Source: CAZCQG01 sp964500775
GTDB lineage: Bacteria; Campylobacterota; Campylobacteria; Campylobacterales; CAZCQG01
Assembly: GCA_964500775.1 (NCBI GenBank)
Contig: CAZCQG010000046.1
Span: 1 to 16,777, forward strand
Reading direction: 5' to 3'
Length of the DNA: 16,777 nt
How positions within the stretch are numbered: position 1 is the stretch's first letter; each line of letters opens with the position of its first letter. The position numbers were made by a program, and so were the translations under genes. This document shows positions 5,897 to 14,521 of this stretch, in pieces. The notes under the pieces were generated by a model that was not told the origin of the DNA, ran no database searches, and worked only from the letters and a program-made list of their open reading frames with translations.

Positions 5897-8313
5897 TAAA
5901 TAAGCGCGTGTTTTAATACCTCTAATACATTATCTACAGGCACTATTTCTATCCCCTCTTTTACCTCATCGGGTATCTCTTTGAGGTCACGTTCAAAATT
6001 TTTGGTCGGGATGAGCGCCTTGGTGATTCCCGCTTTATGGGCGGCGATGAGTTTTTCTTTAAGACCGCCTATTTGGAGCACCTTGCCGGTCAGCGTGAGC
6101 TCTCCGGTCATCGCGACGTTCGCACGCACTTTTTTATCCGAAAGTATCGACGCTAGCACGGTCGCCATAGCGATACCCGCGCTCGGACCGTCTTTTGGCG
6201 TAGCACCTTCGGGGACGTGGAGATGGATGTCAAAACGGTTATACACGTCCGAAATAGTAGGCTTTTTGCCCTCTTCTATCTCTTTTGCACTTTGGGGAAT
6301 CTTTTTAGGATCGATCTTGAGCTGCTTGTTATCTATCGCTACTTTTACTACGGTATGCGCGATGCGAGCAGATTCTTTCATCACGTCGCCGAGACTGCCC
6401 GTGAGTTGGAGCGTCCCTTTTCCTCGAATCTTTACCGATTCTATTTTGAGCACGTCGCCGCCCACGCTCGTCCACGCTAGCCCGTTTACCACTCCGACTT
6501 GATCTTTTTTGTCGGCTTCGTCTATTTCAAAAACGATACGATCAAAAAAGTCCGAAAGGTTCGCTTGTGTGACGCTCACTTTTTGTATCGTCGGATTCTC
6601 TAAAAGTATCTTCGCGCTTTTCCTTGCGATTTGGGAGATTCTTCGACGGAGATTCCGCACACCTGCTTCCCTCGTATACTTTTCGATAATATCCTTGAGC
6701 GCCTTTGGCGAGATCGAAACCTCGTTTGGCTGCAATCCGTGCTTTTTTAGCTCTTGGGGCAAGAGATACCTTTTGACAATTTCAAGCTTCTCTTGCGGCG
6801 TATAACTGGAGACATTGATAAACTCCATCCTATCACGCAACGGTGCGGGTATCGTACTTGCATCATTCGCCGTAGCGATAAAAATCACTTGACTTAGATC
6901 GATATTGAAATTGATGTAATAATCCCTGAACTTCTCGTTTTGTTCAGGATCGAGTATCTCTAGGAGCGCTGCGGTAGGGTCGCCGCGGAAGCTTCTCCCT
7001 ACCTTGTCGATCTCATCGAGCACCATTACCGGATTCATCTCCTCGGCGTCGACGAGTCCTTGGATGATACGTCCGGGCATCGCACCGATATAGGTACGTC
7101 TATGACCGCGTAGTTCGTTTACGTCTTCTAGACCGCCTAATGCTACCCGCACAAGTGAGCGTTTGAGCGCAGAAGCGATGGAATTAGCAAGCGAGGTTTT
7201 CCCTACGCCCGGAGGTCCGATAAAGCATAGTATCGTCCCTTTTCCCTCTTTCTCCCCTTTTCCTCGGAGACTTAAAAGTTCTCGCACGGAGAAGTACTCT
7301 ACGATTCGCTCTTTGGGTTTTGTGAGTGAGAAGTGGTCTTTGTCGAGCTGTTTCTCTACATCACTTACTTTGAGTTTTTTCTTTGCGACTTTTCCGAAAG
7401 GAATCTCTAGTACCCACTCGATATAGTTTTGGAGCATACTCGCATCGCTACTATCTGGGTGCATCCGTGAAAGTCTGTCGATCTGTTTTTTGGTCTCTTT
7501 GTAGCCGTCTTCGGGTATGAATTTTTTGATCTCTTCGAGTTTCTTTTTGTACTCTTCTATCTCTTCGTCACGGATATTATCGGTACCGAGCTCTTTTTGT
7601 ATCTGCTTGAGTTGCTCTTTGAGGAAGTACTCTTTATTGATCTTCTCTATTTTGCTATGTACTTTTGACTTTATCTCTTTTTGGAGCTTGGTACTTTCGG
7701 TCTCTTCGATGATGGCATCGACTAGCATAAAAAGTCTTTTTTCGACATCGTCCTCTTTAAAAAGTGCATAACTCTGCTCTTTTTTGAGATGGATAGAGCT
7801 AGAGATAATGTCGGCTATTCTATTTGGGTCGTGATTCTCATCTAGCGTACGAAGCAAATCTACGGGAAAAGCGGGATTTACTGCCGAAAGTCCTCTAATT
7901 TTCTCGCGCAAAATAGAGAGTATCGCATTGATTTTATTTTCATTATAAGGGAGCGACGTGATCGTATCGATCTCGGCTATTACGGGCTCGATCTTTATGA
8001 CCTTGTTTACTTTTCCGCGCGCCAGCCCTTGAAATAAAAGCTTCACCCTGCCATCAGGCAGCGACACCTTTCGCATTATCGAGCCGATAACGCCCGTATC
8101 ATAAAAGCTCTCTGCGCTCCGCTCCCCTTCGCTTCCTTGTTTGGCAGTGCAAACTATGACGAGTTGATTGTTTTCTATTGCACTTGTCGCCGCCGCTATA
8201 TTTTGAGGATCGCCGATAAAAATCGGCGCTATCATAAAAGGGTATAAAAATATTTCGTCTTCGATTATTACCGGAATCTCCGCCGGAAATTTACTATAAT
8301 TGGTTAATTGCAT
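5897..8313 (-). CDS. lon: ATP-dependent protease Lon (stop codon inside the gap)
   Basis: Lon is a cytosolic AAA+ serine protease that degrades misfolded and regulatory proteins. About 805 residues are visible, close to the length of Campylobacter homologues. Order: N-terminal substrate-binding domain (about 10-200), coiled-coil region (about 205-290), AAA+ module with Walker A GPPGVGKT (366-373) and Walker B VMVLDEID (429-436), sensor segment FIATAND, then the protease domain with catalytic Ser in PKDGPSAG (S711) and Lys in LKEKLIAAHK (K754). The 43-residue Ser-Lys spacing equals that of E. coli Lon (S679, K722). The last readable codons give KHALI and then TA, consistent with a TAA or TAG stop at the first hidden base. 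The ATG is 14 nt from AGGAG (8328-8332), which is unusually far. It lies 33 nt after bamD on the same strand and is probably co-transcribed with it. Confidence 0.96.
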
Positions 8314-8346
8314 ACTTGTTTTACTAACTCCTAAAAGAACCTTCTC

Positions 8347-9003
8347 TTACCAATCGAAAAGCTGTCTGTACCATTCGAGGTCTTTGTCCTCATATACGAT
8401 CTCTTTGAGCCAGCCGTAAGCGAGTTTTTCGCCGTATATTTTTGCGGCTTCGGGTTTATCTACGCGCTCATAGAGTGCGGCTATCTCTTGATTGAGTTCA
8501 AGATTTGCCAAGTGCATTTTTAGAAGCATCGAATCTACGATAGGTCTGTACCTCGAATACGGATGGGCGACGATAAATTTTTCGGCATCCTCTATCGTGC
8601 GTAATAAAAGTTTTTGATCTCTGTTTTTGAGCCTAAACGAAAAGAAGTTTGATTTAATCTTCATATGTTCGACGAAATCGATATTGTCCTCATCGCCAAA
8701 TCTCTTGATAAACTCATCGTAATAAAATTCCGCCAACAAATACTCTTCGTTTTGCATATGGGCTTTTGCGAGTATGAGCATCGCTTCGGGTAATAAAGGA
8801 GAATAGATGTGCTCGCTTTGTAATGAAGCAAACGTGTCGTCCGCCGCCTCTAAGTCATCGGCTTTGATATTGTCTACCATCTGTTTGTACCAAAAAATCG
8901 CAGGCTTGTTGAACTCCTCTTTTACGCTCTCTTCTTTATCGCTACAACCGCCAAGGAACAAAATAACTAAGAAAATAGTAGAAATTACCGATTTAGAATA
9001 CAT
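8347..9003 (-). CDS. bamD: Outer membrane protein assembly lipoprotein BamD
   Basis: BamD is a TPR lipoprotein of the BAM complex that inserts beta-barrel proteins into the outer membrane. The 218-aa product begins with a lipoprotein signal peptide ending in the lipobox LGGC (Cys 20), followed by a charged linker. Helical TPR-like repeats follow, including PLLPEAMLILAKAHMQNEEY and LAEFYYDEFIKRFGDED, the part most typical of BamD (ComL). The C-terminus contains HPYSRYRPIVDSM, matching the family pattern around a second TPR. The next gene downstream is lon, and the divergent gene is fliW. I recall the same arrangement in Campylobacter jejuni (Cj1074c between lon and fliW), which strengthens the assignment. 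Confidence 0.9.
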   Translation of the reverse strand: MYSKSVISTIFLVILFLGGCSDKEESVKEEFNKPAIFWYKQMVDNIKADDLEAADDTFASLQSEHIYSPLLPEAMLILAKAHMQNEEYLLAEFYYDEFIKRFGDEDNIDFVEHMKIKSNFFSFRLKNRDQKLLLRTIEDAEKFIVAHPYSRYRPIVDSMLLKMHLANLELNQEIAALYERVDKPEAAKIYGEKLAYGWLKEIVYEDKDLEWYRQLFDW

Positions 9004-9057
9004 TTACAGCTCTTTTTAGTAAAATTAAGCGAACATTTTATCTGAATGTTTGTTTGT

Positions 9058-9069
9058 ATTTTATAAAAT
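9058..9069. promoter_or_regulatory. AT palindrome between bamD and fliW
   Basis: ATTTTATAAAAT is a perfect 12-nt palindrome in the 141-nt divergent promoter region. It may be an operator, but palindromes made only of A and T arise easily by chance in such a region. Confidence 0.2.
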
Positions 9070-9079
9070 AATGTTTCAT

Positions 9080-9109
9080 TTGCTTTTTTTGATTTTAATG
9101 TGTTAAAAT
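9080..9109 (+). promoter_or_regulatory. Candidate sigma-70 promoter for fliW-proC-miaA
   Basis: TTGCTT at 9080-9085 and TAAAAT at 9104-9109 are 18 nt apart, and a TG at 9101-9102 gives an extended -10 form. A long T-run upstream of the -10 fits the AT-rich promoters of Campylobacterota. Transcription would start near 9116, about 29 nt before the fliW ATG, leaving room for the AAGGA ribosome binding site at 9134-9138. Confidence 0.5.
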
Positions 9110-9144
9110 CACTGCGAGTTTTAGCCAAATTATAAGGAATCTTT

Positions 9145-9549
9145 ATGGAGTTTGAGGTCAAATCTCCCATATTAGGCTTTGAGAATGTGAATAGAATGAA
9201 GCTTGAAAAGATCGATGATGTCTTTATGAAGCTTTTCAATCTTGACGAAGAACACCCTTCTTTCACATTAGTAAACCCTTTTGCGCTGAGAGAGTATGAG
9301 TTTGAGATACCGCTAGCTATAAAGCTTTTGCTAGATCTTCGGGAAAATACGAATCTACTTATACTCAATATAATGATAGTGCAAAACCCTATCGAAAATT
9401 CGACGGTGAATTTTGTAGCTCCCGTATTGTTTAATTTTGACAATCAAACTATGGGTCAAGTAGTCCTTGACAGTACGAGATACGTAAAATTCGGTTTGGC
9501 TGAACCCATCTCTGATTATATAGTCAAAGAGGAAAATGGCAACTCTTAG
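9145..9549 (+). CDS. fliW: Flagellar assembly factor FliW
   Basis: FliW binds flagellin and antagonises the translational regulator CsrA, coupling flagellin synthesis to filament assembly. The 134-aa protein matches the family across its length: VKSPILGFENVNRMKLEKID at the start, SFTLVNPFALREYEFEIP (about 51-68), NIMIVQNPIENSTVNFVAP (about 75-93) and MGQVVLDSTRYVKFGL toward the end. The ATG at 9145 follows AAGGA with a 6-nt gap. Its last 14 nt overlap the start of proC, an arrangement I recall from C. jejuni (Cj1075-Cj1076), so the two are translationally coupled. No csrA is visible in this window. Confidence 0.93.
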   Translation: MEFEVKSPILGFENVNRMKLEKIDDVFMKLFNLDEEHPSFTLVNPFALREYEFEIPLAIKLLLDLRENTNLLILNIMIVQNPIENSTVNFVAPVLFNFDNQTMGQVVLDSTRYVKFGLAEPISDYIVKEENGNS

Positions 9550-10300
9550 TCTTGTCGGCAGCGGCAAGATGGCTACCGCGCTTATCGGTGGTCTTTATAA
9601 ATATTACGATATTGAAGTAATCGGTATCGATGAAAACTCCCTCGCTAAACTCAAAAAAAAGTATCCAAAGATTTCGACGCTACGCTATGTAGACGGACTA
9701 AATATACAAAATAAAACACTATTATTGTGCGTAAAACCTAATACGATCTCAAAAATAAACCTCTCCGGCAAAGCCGAAGTGCTCCTCTCAATCCTAGCGG
9801 GCACCGACCTAGCCACACTCAAAAAGTTTATAGATTCCAAACATTACGTGCGAGTGATGCCAAATATCGCCGCTCTCCATAAAAAATCGGCAAGTTCGCT
9901 CTATGGCGATGCAGAGGTGAAAACCCTTGCAATCGATATTTTCTCCAAAATCGGAACTGCGGTTTGGGTGGAGAGTGAAGAAAAAATAGACATCGCTACC
10001 GCACTAGCAGGTTCGGGTCCCGCATACTTGGCAATAGCCGCCGAAGCACTTATCGACGCAGGGGTGAAAGAGGGGCTAAGCCGCCAAGAATCTACTCTGC
10101 TTACCAAAGGATTGTTTGAGGGCTTTTCCGCACTCTTGCAAAACGAACATCCTGCCATCATCAAAGAATCTGTTATGAGTCCTGCAGGCACGACTGCCGC
10201 GGCTATAGACACGCTAGAGAAAAACGGTTTACGCAAAAATATGATCGAAGCGGTACACGCCGCATACAAAAGAGCAAAAGAGTTAAAACAAGGCTCTTGA
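9536..10300 (+). CDS. proC: Pyrroline-5-carboxylate reductase ProC
   Basis: ProC carries out the last step of proline synthesis, reducing 1-pyrroline-5-carboxylate with NAD(P)H in the cytosol. The 254-aa protein has the N-terminal Rossmann motif LVGSGKMATALIGG (about 6-19), the VRVMPNIAA motif near the substrate site (about 104-112), and the C-terminal dimerisation and substrate signature with ALAGSGPAYL (about 156-165) and ESVMSPAGTTAAAID (about 210-224). The usual SPGGT reads SPAGT here. The gene overlaps fliW by 14 nt upstream, and its TGA stop overlaps the TTG start of miaA, so fliW-proC-miaA form one coupled cluster. Confidence 0.95.
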   Translation: MATLSLVGSGKMATALIGGLYKYYDIEVIGIDENSLAKLKKKYPKISTLRYVDGLNIQNKTLLLCVKPNTISKINLSGKAEVLLSILAGTDLATLKKFIDSKHYVRVMPNIAALHKKSASSLYGDAEVKTLAIDIFSKIGTAVWVESEEKIDIATALAGSGPAYLAIAAEALIDAGVKEGLSRQESTLLTKGLFEGFSALLQNEHPAIIKESVMSPAGTTAAAIDTLEKNGLRKNMIEAVHAAYKRAKELKQGS

Positions 10301-11196
10301 AGCAAATAGCCCTCATAGGACCGACAGCCAGCGGCAAAAGTGAAGCCGCGTTGGCTTTGGCGCAAAAAGTAAATGCCTACATCTTCTCCATCGATTCGCT
10401 TAGCATCTACAAAGAGATAAACATCGCTTCGGCAAAACCCTCAAAAGATGAGCTTTTAGCGGTGCGCCATTTCGGTATCGACTACCTTACTCCGAGTGAA
10501 AAAAATAGTGCGGGGGTGTTTTTCTCTCTCTATCAAGAAGCGAAATCACTTTGTGAAAAAGAGGGAAAAAACCTCGTCATAACAGGCGGGAGTGCGTTTT
10601 ATCTCAAATCGATGACAGAGGGATTGAGTGAAGACATCACCCCTGATTCAAACACGGAATCACTCGTACTCGAAAAAATAAAAGATTTACCCGGTGCCTA
10701 CGCAGAGCTGCAAACAATAGACCCGATATACGCAAAAAATATCGCCGCAAACGACACCTATAGAATCACCAAGGCACTGAATATCTATTACGCCGTCAAT
10801 CTCCCTCCGAGTGAATATTTTTTAAAAAACAAGAAAAAACCCCTCATCGAAAATCTCAAGATCTATAAACTCGAAGTAGATAGAGAGCTTCTTCGAAGGC
10901 GTATCGCCGTAAGAACCGATAAAATGATTGAAAACGGTCTCATTGAAGAGGTGTGCGCTTTGGAAAAAAAATATACGCGCAATAGAGAGTGGATGAAATC
11001 CATCGGAATCAAAGAGGTGCTGCAATATCTCGACGGGGAGTTTGGGTTAAAGGATTTGGCGGATAAAATATCGACTAACACCGCCCAACTTGCTAAGCGG
11101 CAAAGGACGTTCAATAAGACACAGTTTCCCGAGGGCATACCGATCACGCTAGAGGAGTTTCGCTCACTTTCGCCTCAAATTGTATTTGATATGTAA
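10297..11196 (+). CDS. miaA: tRNA dimethylallyltransferase MiaA
   Basis: MiaA transfers a dimethylallyl group to N6 of adenosine 37 in tRNAs reading UNN codons. The 299-aa protein begins at TTG 10297, in the overlap TTGA with the proC stop; AAGG at 10290-10293 is the likely ribosome binding site. It shows the P-loop GPTASGKS (8-15), a DSLSIYKEINIASAKPS segment (about 33-49) equivalent to the family D-S-x-x-x-Y...TAKP region, and VITGGSAFYLKSM (about 94-106) matching the substrate-channel motif GG-x-x-x-Y. The C-terminal part contains KRQRTFNKTQF, the family's conserved tail before the end. At this length it carries no zinc-finger extension of the eukaryotic type. Confidence 0.94.
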   Translation: MKQIALIGPTASGKSEAALALAQKVNAYIFSIDSLSIYKEINIASAKPSKDELLAVRHFGIDYLTPSEKNSAGVFFSLYQEAKSLCEKEGKNLVITGGSAFYLKSMTEGLSEDITPDSNTESLVLEKIKDLPGAYAELQTIDPIYAKNIAANDTYRITKALNIYYAVNLPPSEYFLKNKKKPLIENLKIYKLEVDRELLRRRIAVRTDKMIENGLIEEVCALEKKYTRNREWMKSIGIKEVLQYLDGEFGLKDLADKISTNTAQLAKRQRTFNKTQFPEGIPITLEEFRSLSPQIVFDM

Positions 11197-11247
11197 TCGC
11201 TTTAAGATAGAGTTTGCAATTTTATATACTCCAAAAAGGTATTTTGT

Positions 11248-12972
11248 ATGATCGATGTCAGAAAAGCTCTTCAGTCCGTGTATCCGCAGTTTTTTACCAA
11301 TTATCCCGATTTTTTCACCAAAATTACCGTTTCGATCTTGAAAGCGATCTTCCACGAAAAAGAGATAAATAATTTTTTAGCCGCCAATAAAGCCATCGGT
11401 ATAGAATTTGTCGAAAAAGTTATGGAGTATTTCAACTTCACCTATAAAGTCTCCAATAAAGACATAGAAAATATCCCCAGCAGCGGCAAGGTCGTGATGA
11501 TCTCAAACCATCCGCTCGGCGGACTTGATTCGCTCTCACTCCTCTCGATGGTATACAAGATTCGTAGCGACGTAAAAATAGTCGCGAACGAGGTTTTGAT
11601 GCAATTCGATCCGATAAAAAACCTCCTCCTTCCCGTAGATAATATGAACGGCAGAAGCGCAAAAGATTCGTTAAAAGAGATCGTAAGAGCCCTCAATAAC
11701 GAAGAGGCGGTCATACTTTTTCCCGCAGGTGAAGTCTCTAGGGTTCGCCCTACGGGTATCAAAGACACCAAATGGAAAAACGGCTTTTTGAAATTTGCCA
11801 AAAAGACCAACTCCCCTATTCTCCCGATATACGTAAACGCAAGAAACTCGTGGTTCTTTTATTTCGTCTCTATGCTCTTTAAACCCGCTGCTACCGTTCT
11901 TTTAGTACATGAAATGTTCAACAAAAGAAACAAAAGCATCGAGATAAAGGTAGGTGAACTCATCCCGATACAAAACATAAGCATTCGCGGTATCGGTCTA
12001 AAATCGGAACTCGCCCTTTTGAAAAAACATCTCTACAGAGTGAGTAAAGATAAAGAGGGGATTTTTGTCACCCAAAAATGTATCTGCCATCCCGAAAACA
12101 GACAAACACTCAAAGAGGAGCTCTCAAAGTCCAAACTCCTAGGGACTACTAAAGACGATATGAAAATCTATTTGTGCGATTATGCGCCCGATTCTAGCGT
12201 GATGCGAGAGATAGGGAGACTGCGTGAATATACATTCCGAAAAGTAGGCGAAGGGACAGGGAAGAAAAGAGATTTGGATGACTATGATATGTGGTATAAA
12301 CATCTTGTGCTTTGGGATGATTCTAAACTTGAACTCGTCGGTGCATACCGCATAGGTGAAAGCAACGCCGTCATGGCAAGCGATCTTATGGAGGGGGGAT
12401 TTTATACGAGTTCGCTCTTTGATTATAAAGAGAGTTTCTATCCTTATCTTAGCGACTCTATCGAGCTTGGGAGAAGTTTCGTACAGCCGAAATATTGGGG
12501 AAGCAGGGCGCTTGATTATCTTTGGTACGGCATCGGCGCATACCTCAAAAATAATCCCGAAATAAAATATATGTTCGGTCCCGTAAGCCTAAGCGCCACC
12601 TATCCTAAAATGGCGAGGGATATGATCGTGTTTTTTTACAAAAAATATTTCGGTGCACAAGAAGATGTCGTACTTAGTAAAAATAGGTACCTCCTAAGCA
12701 GAAAAGAGAACGAAGAGTGCGAGAAGATTTTTATCGGCAAAGATTACAACGAGGACTTTAGAATCCTCAAAAAGATGATCGCCCAATTCAACCTCACCGT
12801 CCCTACGCTTTATAAACAATACAGCGAGCTTTGCGAAGAGGGGGGGATAAGATTCCTAGACTTTGGAGTGGATCCTGATTTTGACAACTGCATAGATGGA
12901 TTTATCATCGTAGACATCGCAAAAATCAAACAAGCGAAAAAAGAGCGCTACATCTACGGAACTATTGATTAA
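11248..12972 (+). CDS. OlsF-like bifunctional acyltransferase (PlsC-like plus GNAT-like), predicted aminolipid synthase
   Basis: A 574-aa fusion of two acyltransferase domains. The N-terminal half is PlsC/OlsA-like: NHPLGGLD (87-94) as the His-Asp catalytic motif in the HPxGGxD form, FPAGEVSR (158-165) in place of FPEGTRS, and PILPIYV (190-196). The C-terminal half is GNAT/OlsB-like: REIGRLREYTFRKVGEGTG (about 320-338) and ELGRSFVQPKYWG (about 407-419), characteristic of the hemolysin-family N-acyltransferases that acylate ornithine. This architecture matches OlsF, known from Serratia and Flavobacterium, which makes ornithine lipid by N-acylation in the C-terminal domain and O-acylation in the N-terminal domain. 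The amino acid head group cannot be read from sequence. It starts 51 nt after miaA, with AAAAAGG at 11233-11239 as ribosome binding site and TATACT at 11225-11230 as a weak -10 candidate. Confidence 0.8.
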   Translation: MIDVRKALQSVYPQFFTNYPDFFTKITVSILKAIFHEKEINNFLAANKAIGIEFVEKVMEYFNFTYKVSNKDIENIPSSGKVVMISNHPLGGLDSLSLLSMVYKIRSDVKIVANEVLMQFDPIKNLLLPVDNMNGRSAKDSLKEIVRALNNEEAVILFPAGEVSRVRPTGIKDTKWKNGFLKFAKKTNSPILPIYVNARNSWFFYFVSMLFKPAATVLLVHEMFNKRNKSIEIKVGELIPIQNISIRGIGLKSELALLKKHLYRVSKDKEGIFVTQKCICHPENRQTLKEELSKSKLLGTTKDDMKIYLCDYAPDSSVMREIGRLREYTFRKVGEGTGKKRDLDDYDMWYKHLVLWDDSKLELVGAYRIGESNAVMASDLMEGGFYTSSLFDYKESFYPYLSDSIELGRSFVQPKYWGSRALDYLWYGIGAYLKNNPEIKYMFGPVSLSATYPKMARDMIVFFYKKYFGAQEDVVLSKNRYLLSRKENEECEKIFIGKDYNEDFRILKKMIAQFNLTVPTLYKQYSELCEEGGIRFLDFGVDPDFDNCIDGFIIVDIAKIKQAKKERYIYGTID

Positions 12973-12981
12973 TCACCCATT

Positions 12982-13024
12982 TACCCCTTTTGTATTACAA
13001 TAATACACTTTAGCAAAAGGGGTA
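12982..13024. promoter_or_regulatory. 11-bp perfect inverted repeat covering the ribosome binding site of the next gene
   Basis: TACCCCTTTTG (12982-12992) is the exact reverse complement of CAAAAGGGGTA (13014-13024), with a 21-nt centre that itself can pair GTATT with AATAC. The right arm contains the AAAAGGGG ribosome binding site, 4 nt from the ATG at 13029. No T-run follows on the plus strand, so a simple terminator is unlikely. It could be an RNA hairpin hiding the ribosome binding site or, if transcription starts inside it, a DNA operator. Confidence 0.5.
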
Positions 13025-13028
13025 TGTT

Positions 13029-13478
13029 ATGCGTATCTACGCACTTATTCTATCTGTATTTACGGCTCTGTTTCTTTCTAGTTGCGCTACTTCGGGGAAC
13101 TATACACAAGCAAACGTCGGACAAATCGAGCAGATAAAGTACGGCACGATACTCGAAGCTAGACAAGTCGCTATCGGGGATGACGGTGCGGGTACGATAC
13201 TCGGTGCGATAGCAGGCGGAGTCATAGGCGCACAAATAGGCGGTGGAAAAAATACGAAAAATCTCGCTACCGTAGGCGGCGCGGTAGCCGGCGGACTGGC
13301 TGGGAATACGATAAACTCCTCCGCGGGTCAAGAGCTACTCATCAGAGGGGATGACGGAGTGGAATTTTCGACCGTATACAAAATCACCGATCAAAACCCT
13401 TTTAGTTTTCGTGCGGGCGATAGAGTGAGAATCTACACGCGCAACGGCAAAATCACCAAACTCTCTTTAGAGCGCTGA
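13029..13478 (+). CDS. SlyB-like outer membrane lipoprotein with glycine-zipper domain
   Basis: The 149-aa product begins with a lipoprotein signal peptide ending in the lipobox LSSC (Cys 19), so it is probably anchored in the outer membrane. Residues about 53-95 form a glycine-zipper 2TM domain: two Gly/Ala-rich helices, GTILGAIAGGVIGAQIGGG and VGGAVAGGLAGNTI, joined by a short polar turn. The C-terminal part predicts beta strands. SlyB/Pcp-type lipoproteins of this family stabilise the outer membrane, often under magnesium or envelope-stress control. A strong inverted repeat overlaps its ribosome binding site. Its TGA stop overlaps the ATG of the following TPR gene by 1 nt. The gene name slyB is not certain, because many small lipoproteins share this domain. 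Confidence 0.85.
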   Translation: MRIYALILSVFTALFLSSCATSGNYTQANVGQIEQIKYGTILEARQVAIGDDGAGTILGAIAGGVIGAQIGGGKNTKNLATVGGAVAGGLAGNTINSSAGQELLIRGDDGVEFSTVYKITDQNPFSFRAGDRVRIYTRNGKITKLSLER

Positions 13479-14521
13479 TGGAAATACTTAGTCTTAGCTA
13501 CAGAGATCCGCTCTTTGGGATCATCCTATTCCTTGTCTTGGTGCTCGTGGTATTTTTCAGCAACAAAATATGGAACAACTATAGCAACTCCAAAAAAGAG
13601 CGCTCCATTGCACGATTTATGAAAAAATTCGACTATACGAAACTCGATGAAGAGCTGAAGATTCTCTTTAGCAAAGGAATCGAACCCCAAGAGCCTTTAA
13701 AAATCGTAGCCTCCATCTACCAAAAAAGCGGTGAGCACGAAAAAGCGATAAAAATCTATCTAGCGCTTTTAGAGACGATAGAACACACGGCAAAAAAAAC
13801 CGAAATTATGGAGCTGCTCGGAAAGAGCTACTTTGAGGCGGGATTTATGCAGCGCTCCAAAGAGATATTTTTAGAGGTACTCAAAAATTATCCTCGGAAT
13901 CCTTTGGCACTCAAATATTTGATGTTTATCTACGAAAGCCTCCAAGACTACGATAGAGCGGTCGAGATACTAGAGCCGTTAGAGGTACTCGGCGAAGATG
14001 TCGCAAAAGAGGGAAAATACTTTCGTATCAAAAAACGGATAAAGAGCGAACCGCTTTTTGCAGGCAACCTCGCTCAAATATTCTCCCTCGCCGATGATGA
14101 TCTAGGACTACGAAGGGTCATCTTTGCGGAGCTTCTCGCAAACGGGCTTGAAAAAGAGCTAGCGGCAAATCTCCAAAAAGAGGACGAACACGAAATCATC
14201 GACATTTTGTGGAAACTCAAAGAGACAAAACTTCTCGCAAAAGCGCACAACGAACTTTCCTTAACCGATGAGATACTTGCCGCCAAAGGTATCGGTGAGA
14301 TTGGGAGATTCCACAGCTTTGAGCTTTCGGCGATCAACGCTATCAATAAATACTCCGATAAAAAAGCATCGCTAGATTTTGAATACCTTTGCAAAGAGTG
14401 CAAACACATCTATCCGTTAAGCTTTGAACGGTGTCCAAACTGTATGACGCTGCTCCGTATCGAACCTTTGCCGCTCATATCAAAAAGCAGGGACAATGAA
14501 GAAAATAACTCTTTTCTCTGA
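13478..14521 (+). CDS. LapB-like membrane-anchored TPR protein with C-terminal zinc ribbon
   Basis: The 347-aa protein has one N-terminal membrane helix (about 12-30), then TPR-type helices (for example PLKIVASIYQKSGEHEKAIKIY, about 73-94, and LLGKSYFEAGFMQRSKEIFL, about 113-132). At the C-terminus two CxxC pairs (C305, C308, C319, C322) predict a rubredoxin-like metal-binding knuckle. This order matches E. coli LapB (YciM), which links FtsH to degradation of LpxC and so sets lipopolysaccharide synthesis. The match is by architecture, so the role here is inference. It is positionally equivalent to H. pylori HP0660, upstream of rnhA and rnc. It overlaps the lipoprotein stop by 1 nt and the rnhA start by 26 nt. 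Confidence 0.75.
   Translation: MEILSLSYRDPLFGIILFLVLVLVVFFSNKIWNNYSNSKKERSIARFMKKFDYTKLDEELKILFSKGIEPQEPLKIVASIYQKSGEHEKAIKIYLALLETIEHTAKKTEIMELLGKSYFEAGFMQRSKEIFLEVLKNYPRNPLALKYLMFIYESLQDYDRAVEILEPLEVLGEDVAKEGKYFRIKKRIKSEPLFAGNLAQIFSLADDDLGLRRVIFAELLANGLEKELAANLQKEDEHEIIDILWKLKETKLLAKAHNELSLTDEILAAKGIGEIGRFHSFELSAINAINKYSDKKASLDFEYLCKECKHIYPLSFERCPNCMTLLRIEPLPLISKSRDNEENNSFL

Noticed and set aside
12973..13028. Rho-independent terminator after the OlsF-like gene
   Set aside because: The inverted repeat has a 21-nt centre and no T-run after the right arm on the plus strand, and it abuts the next start codon.
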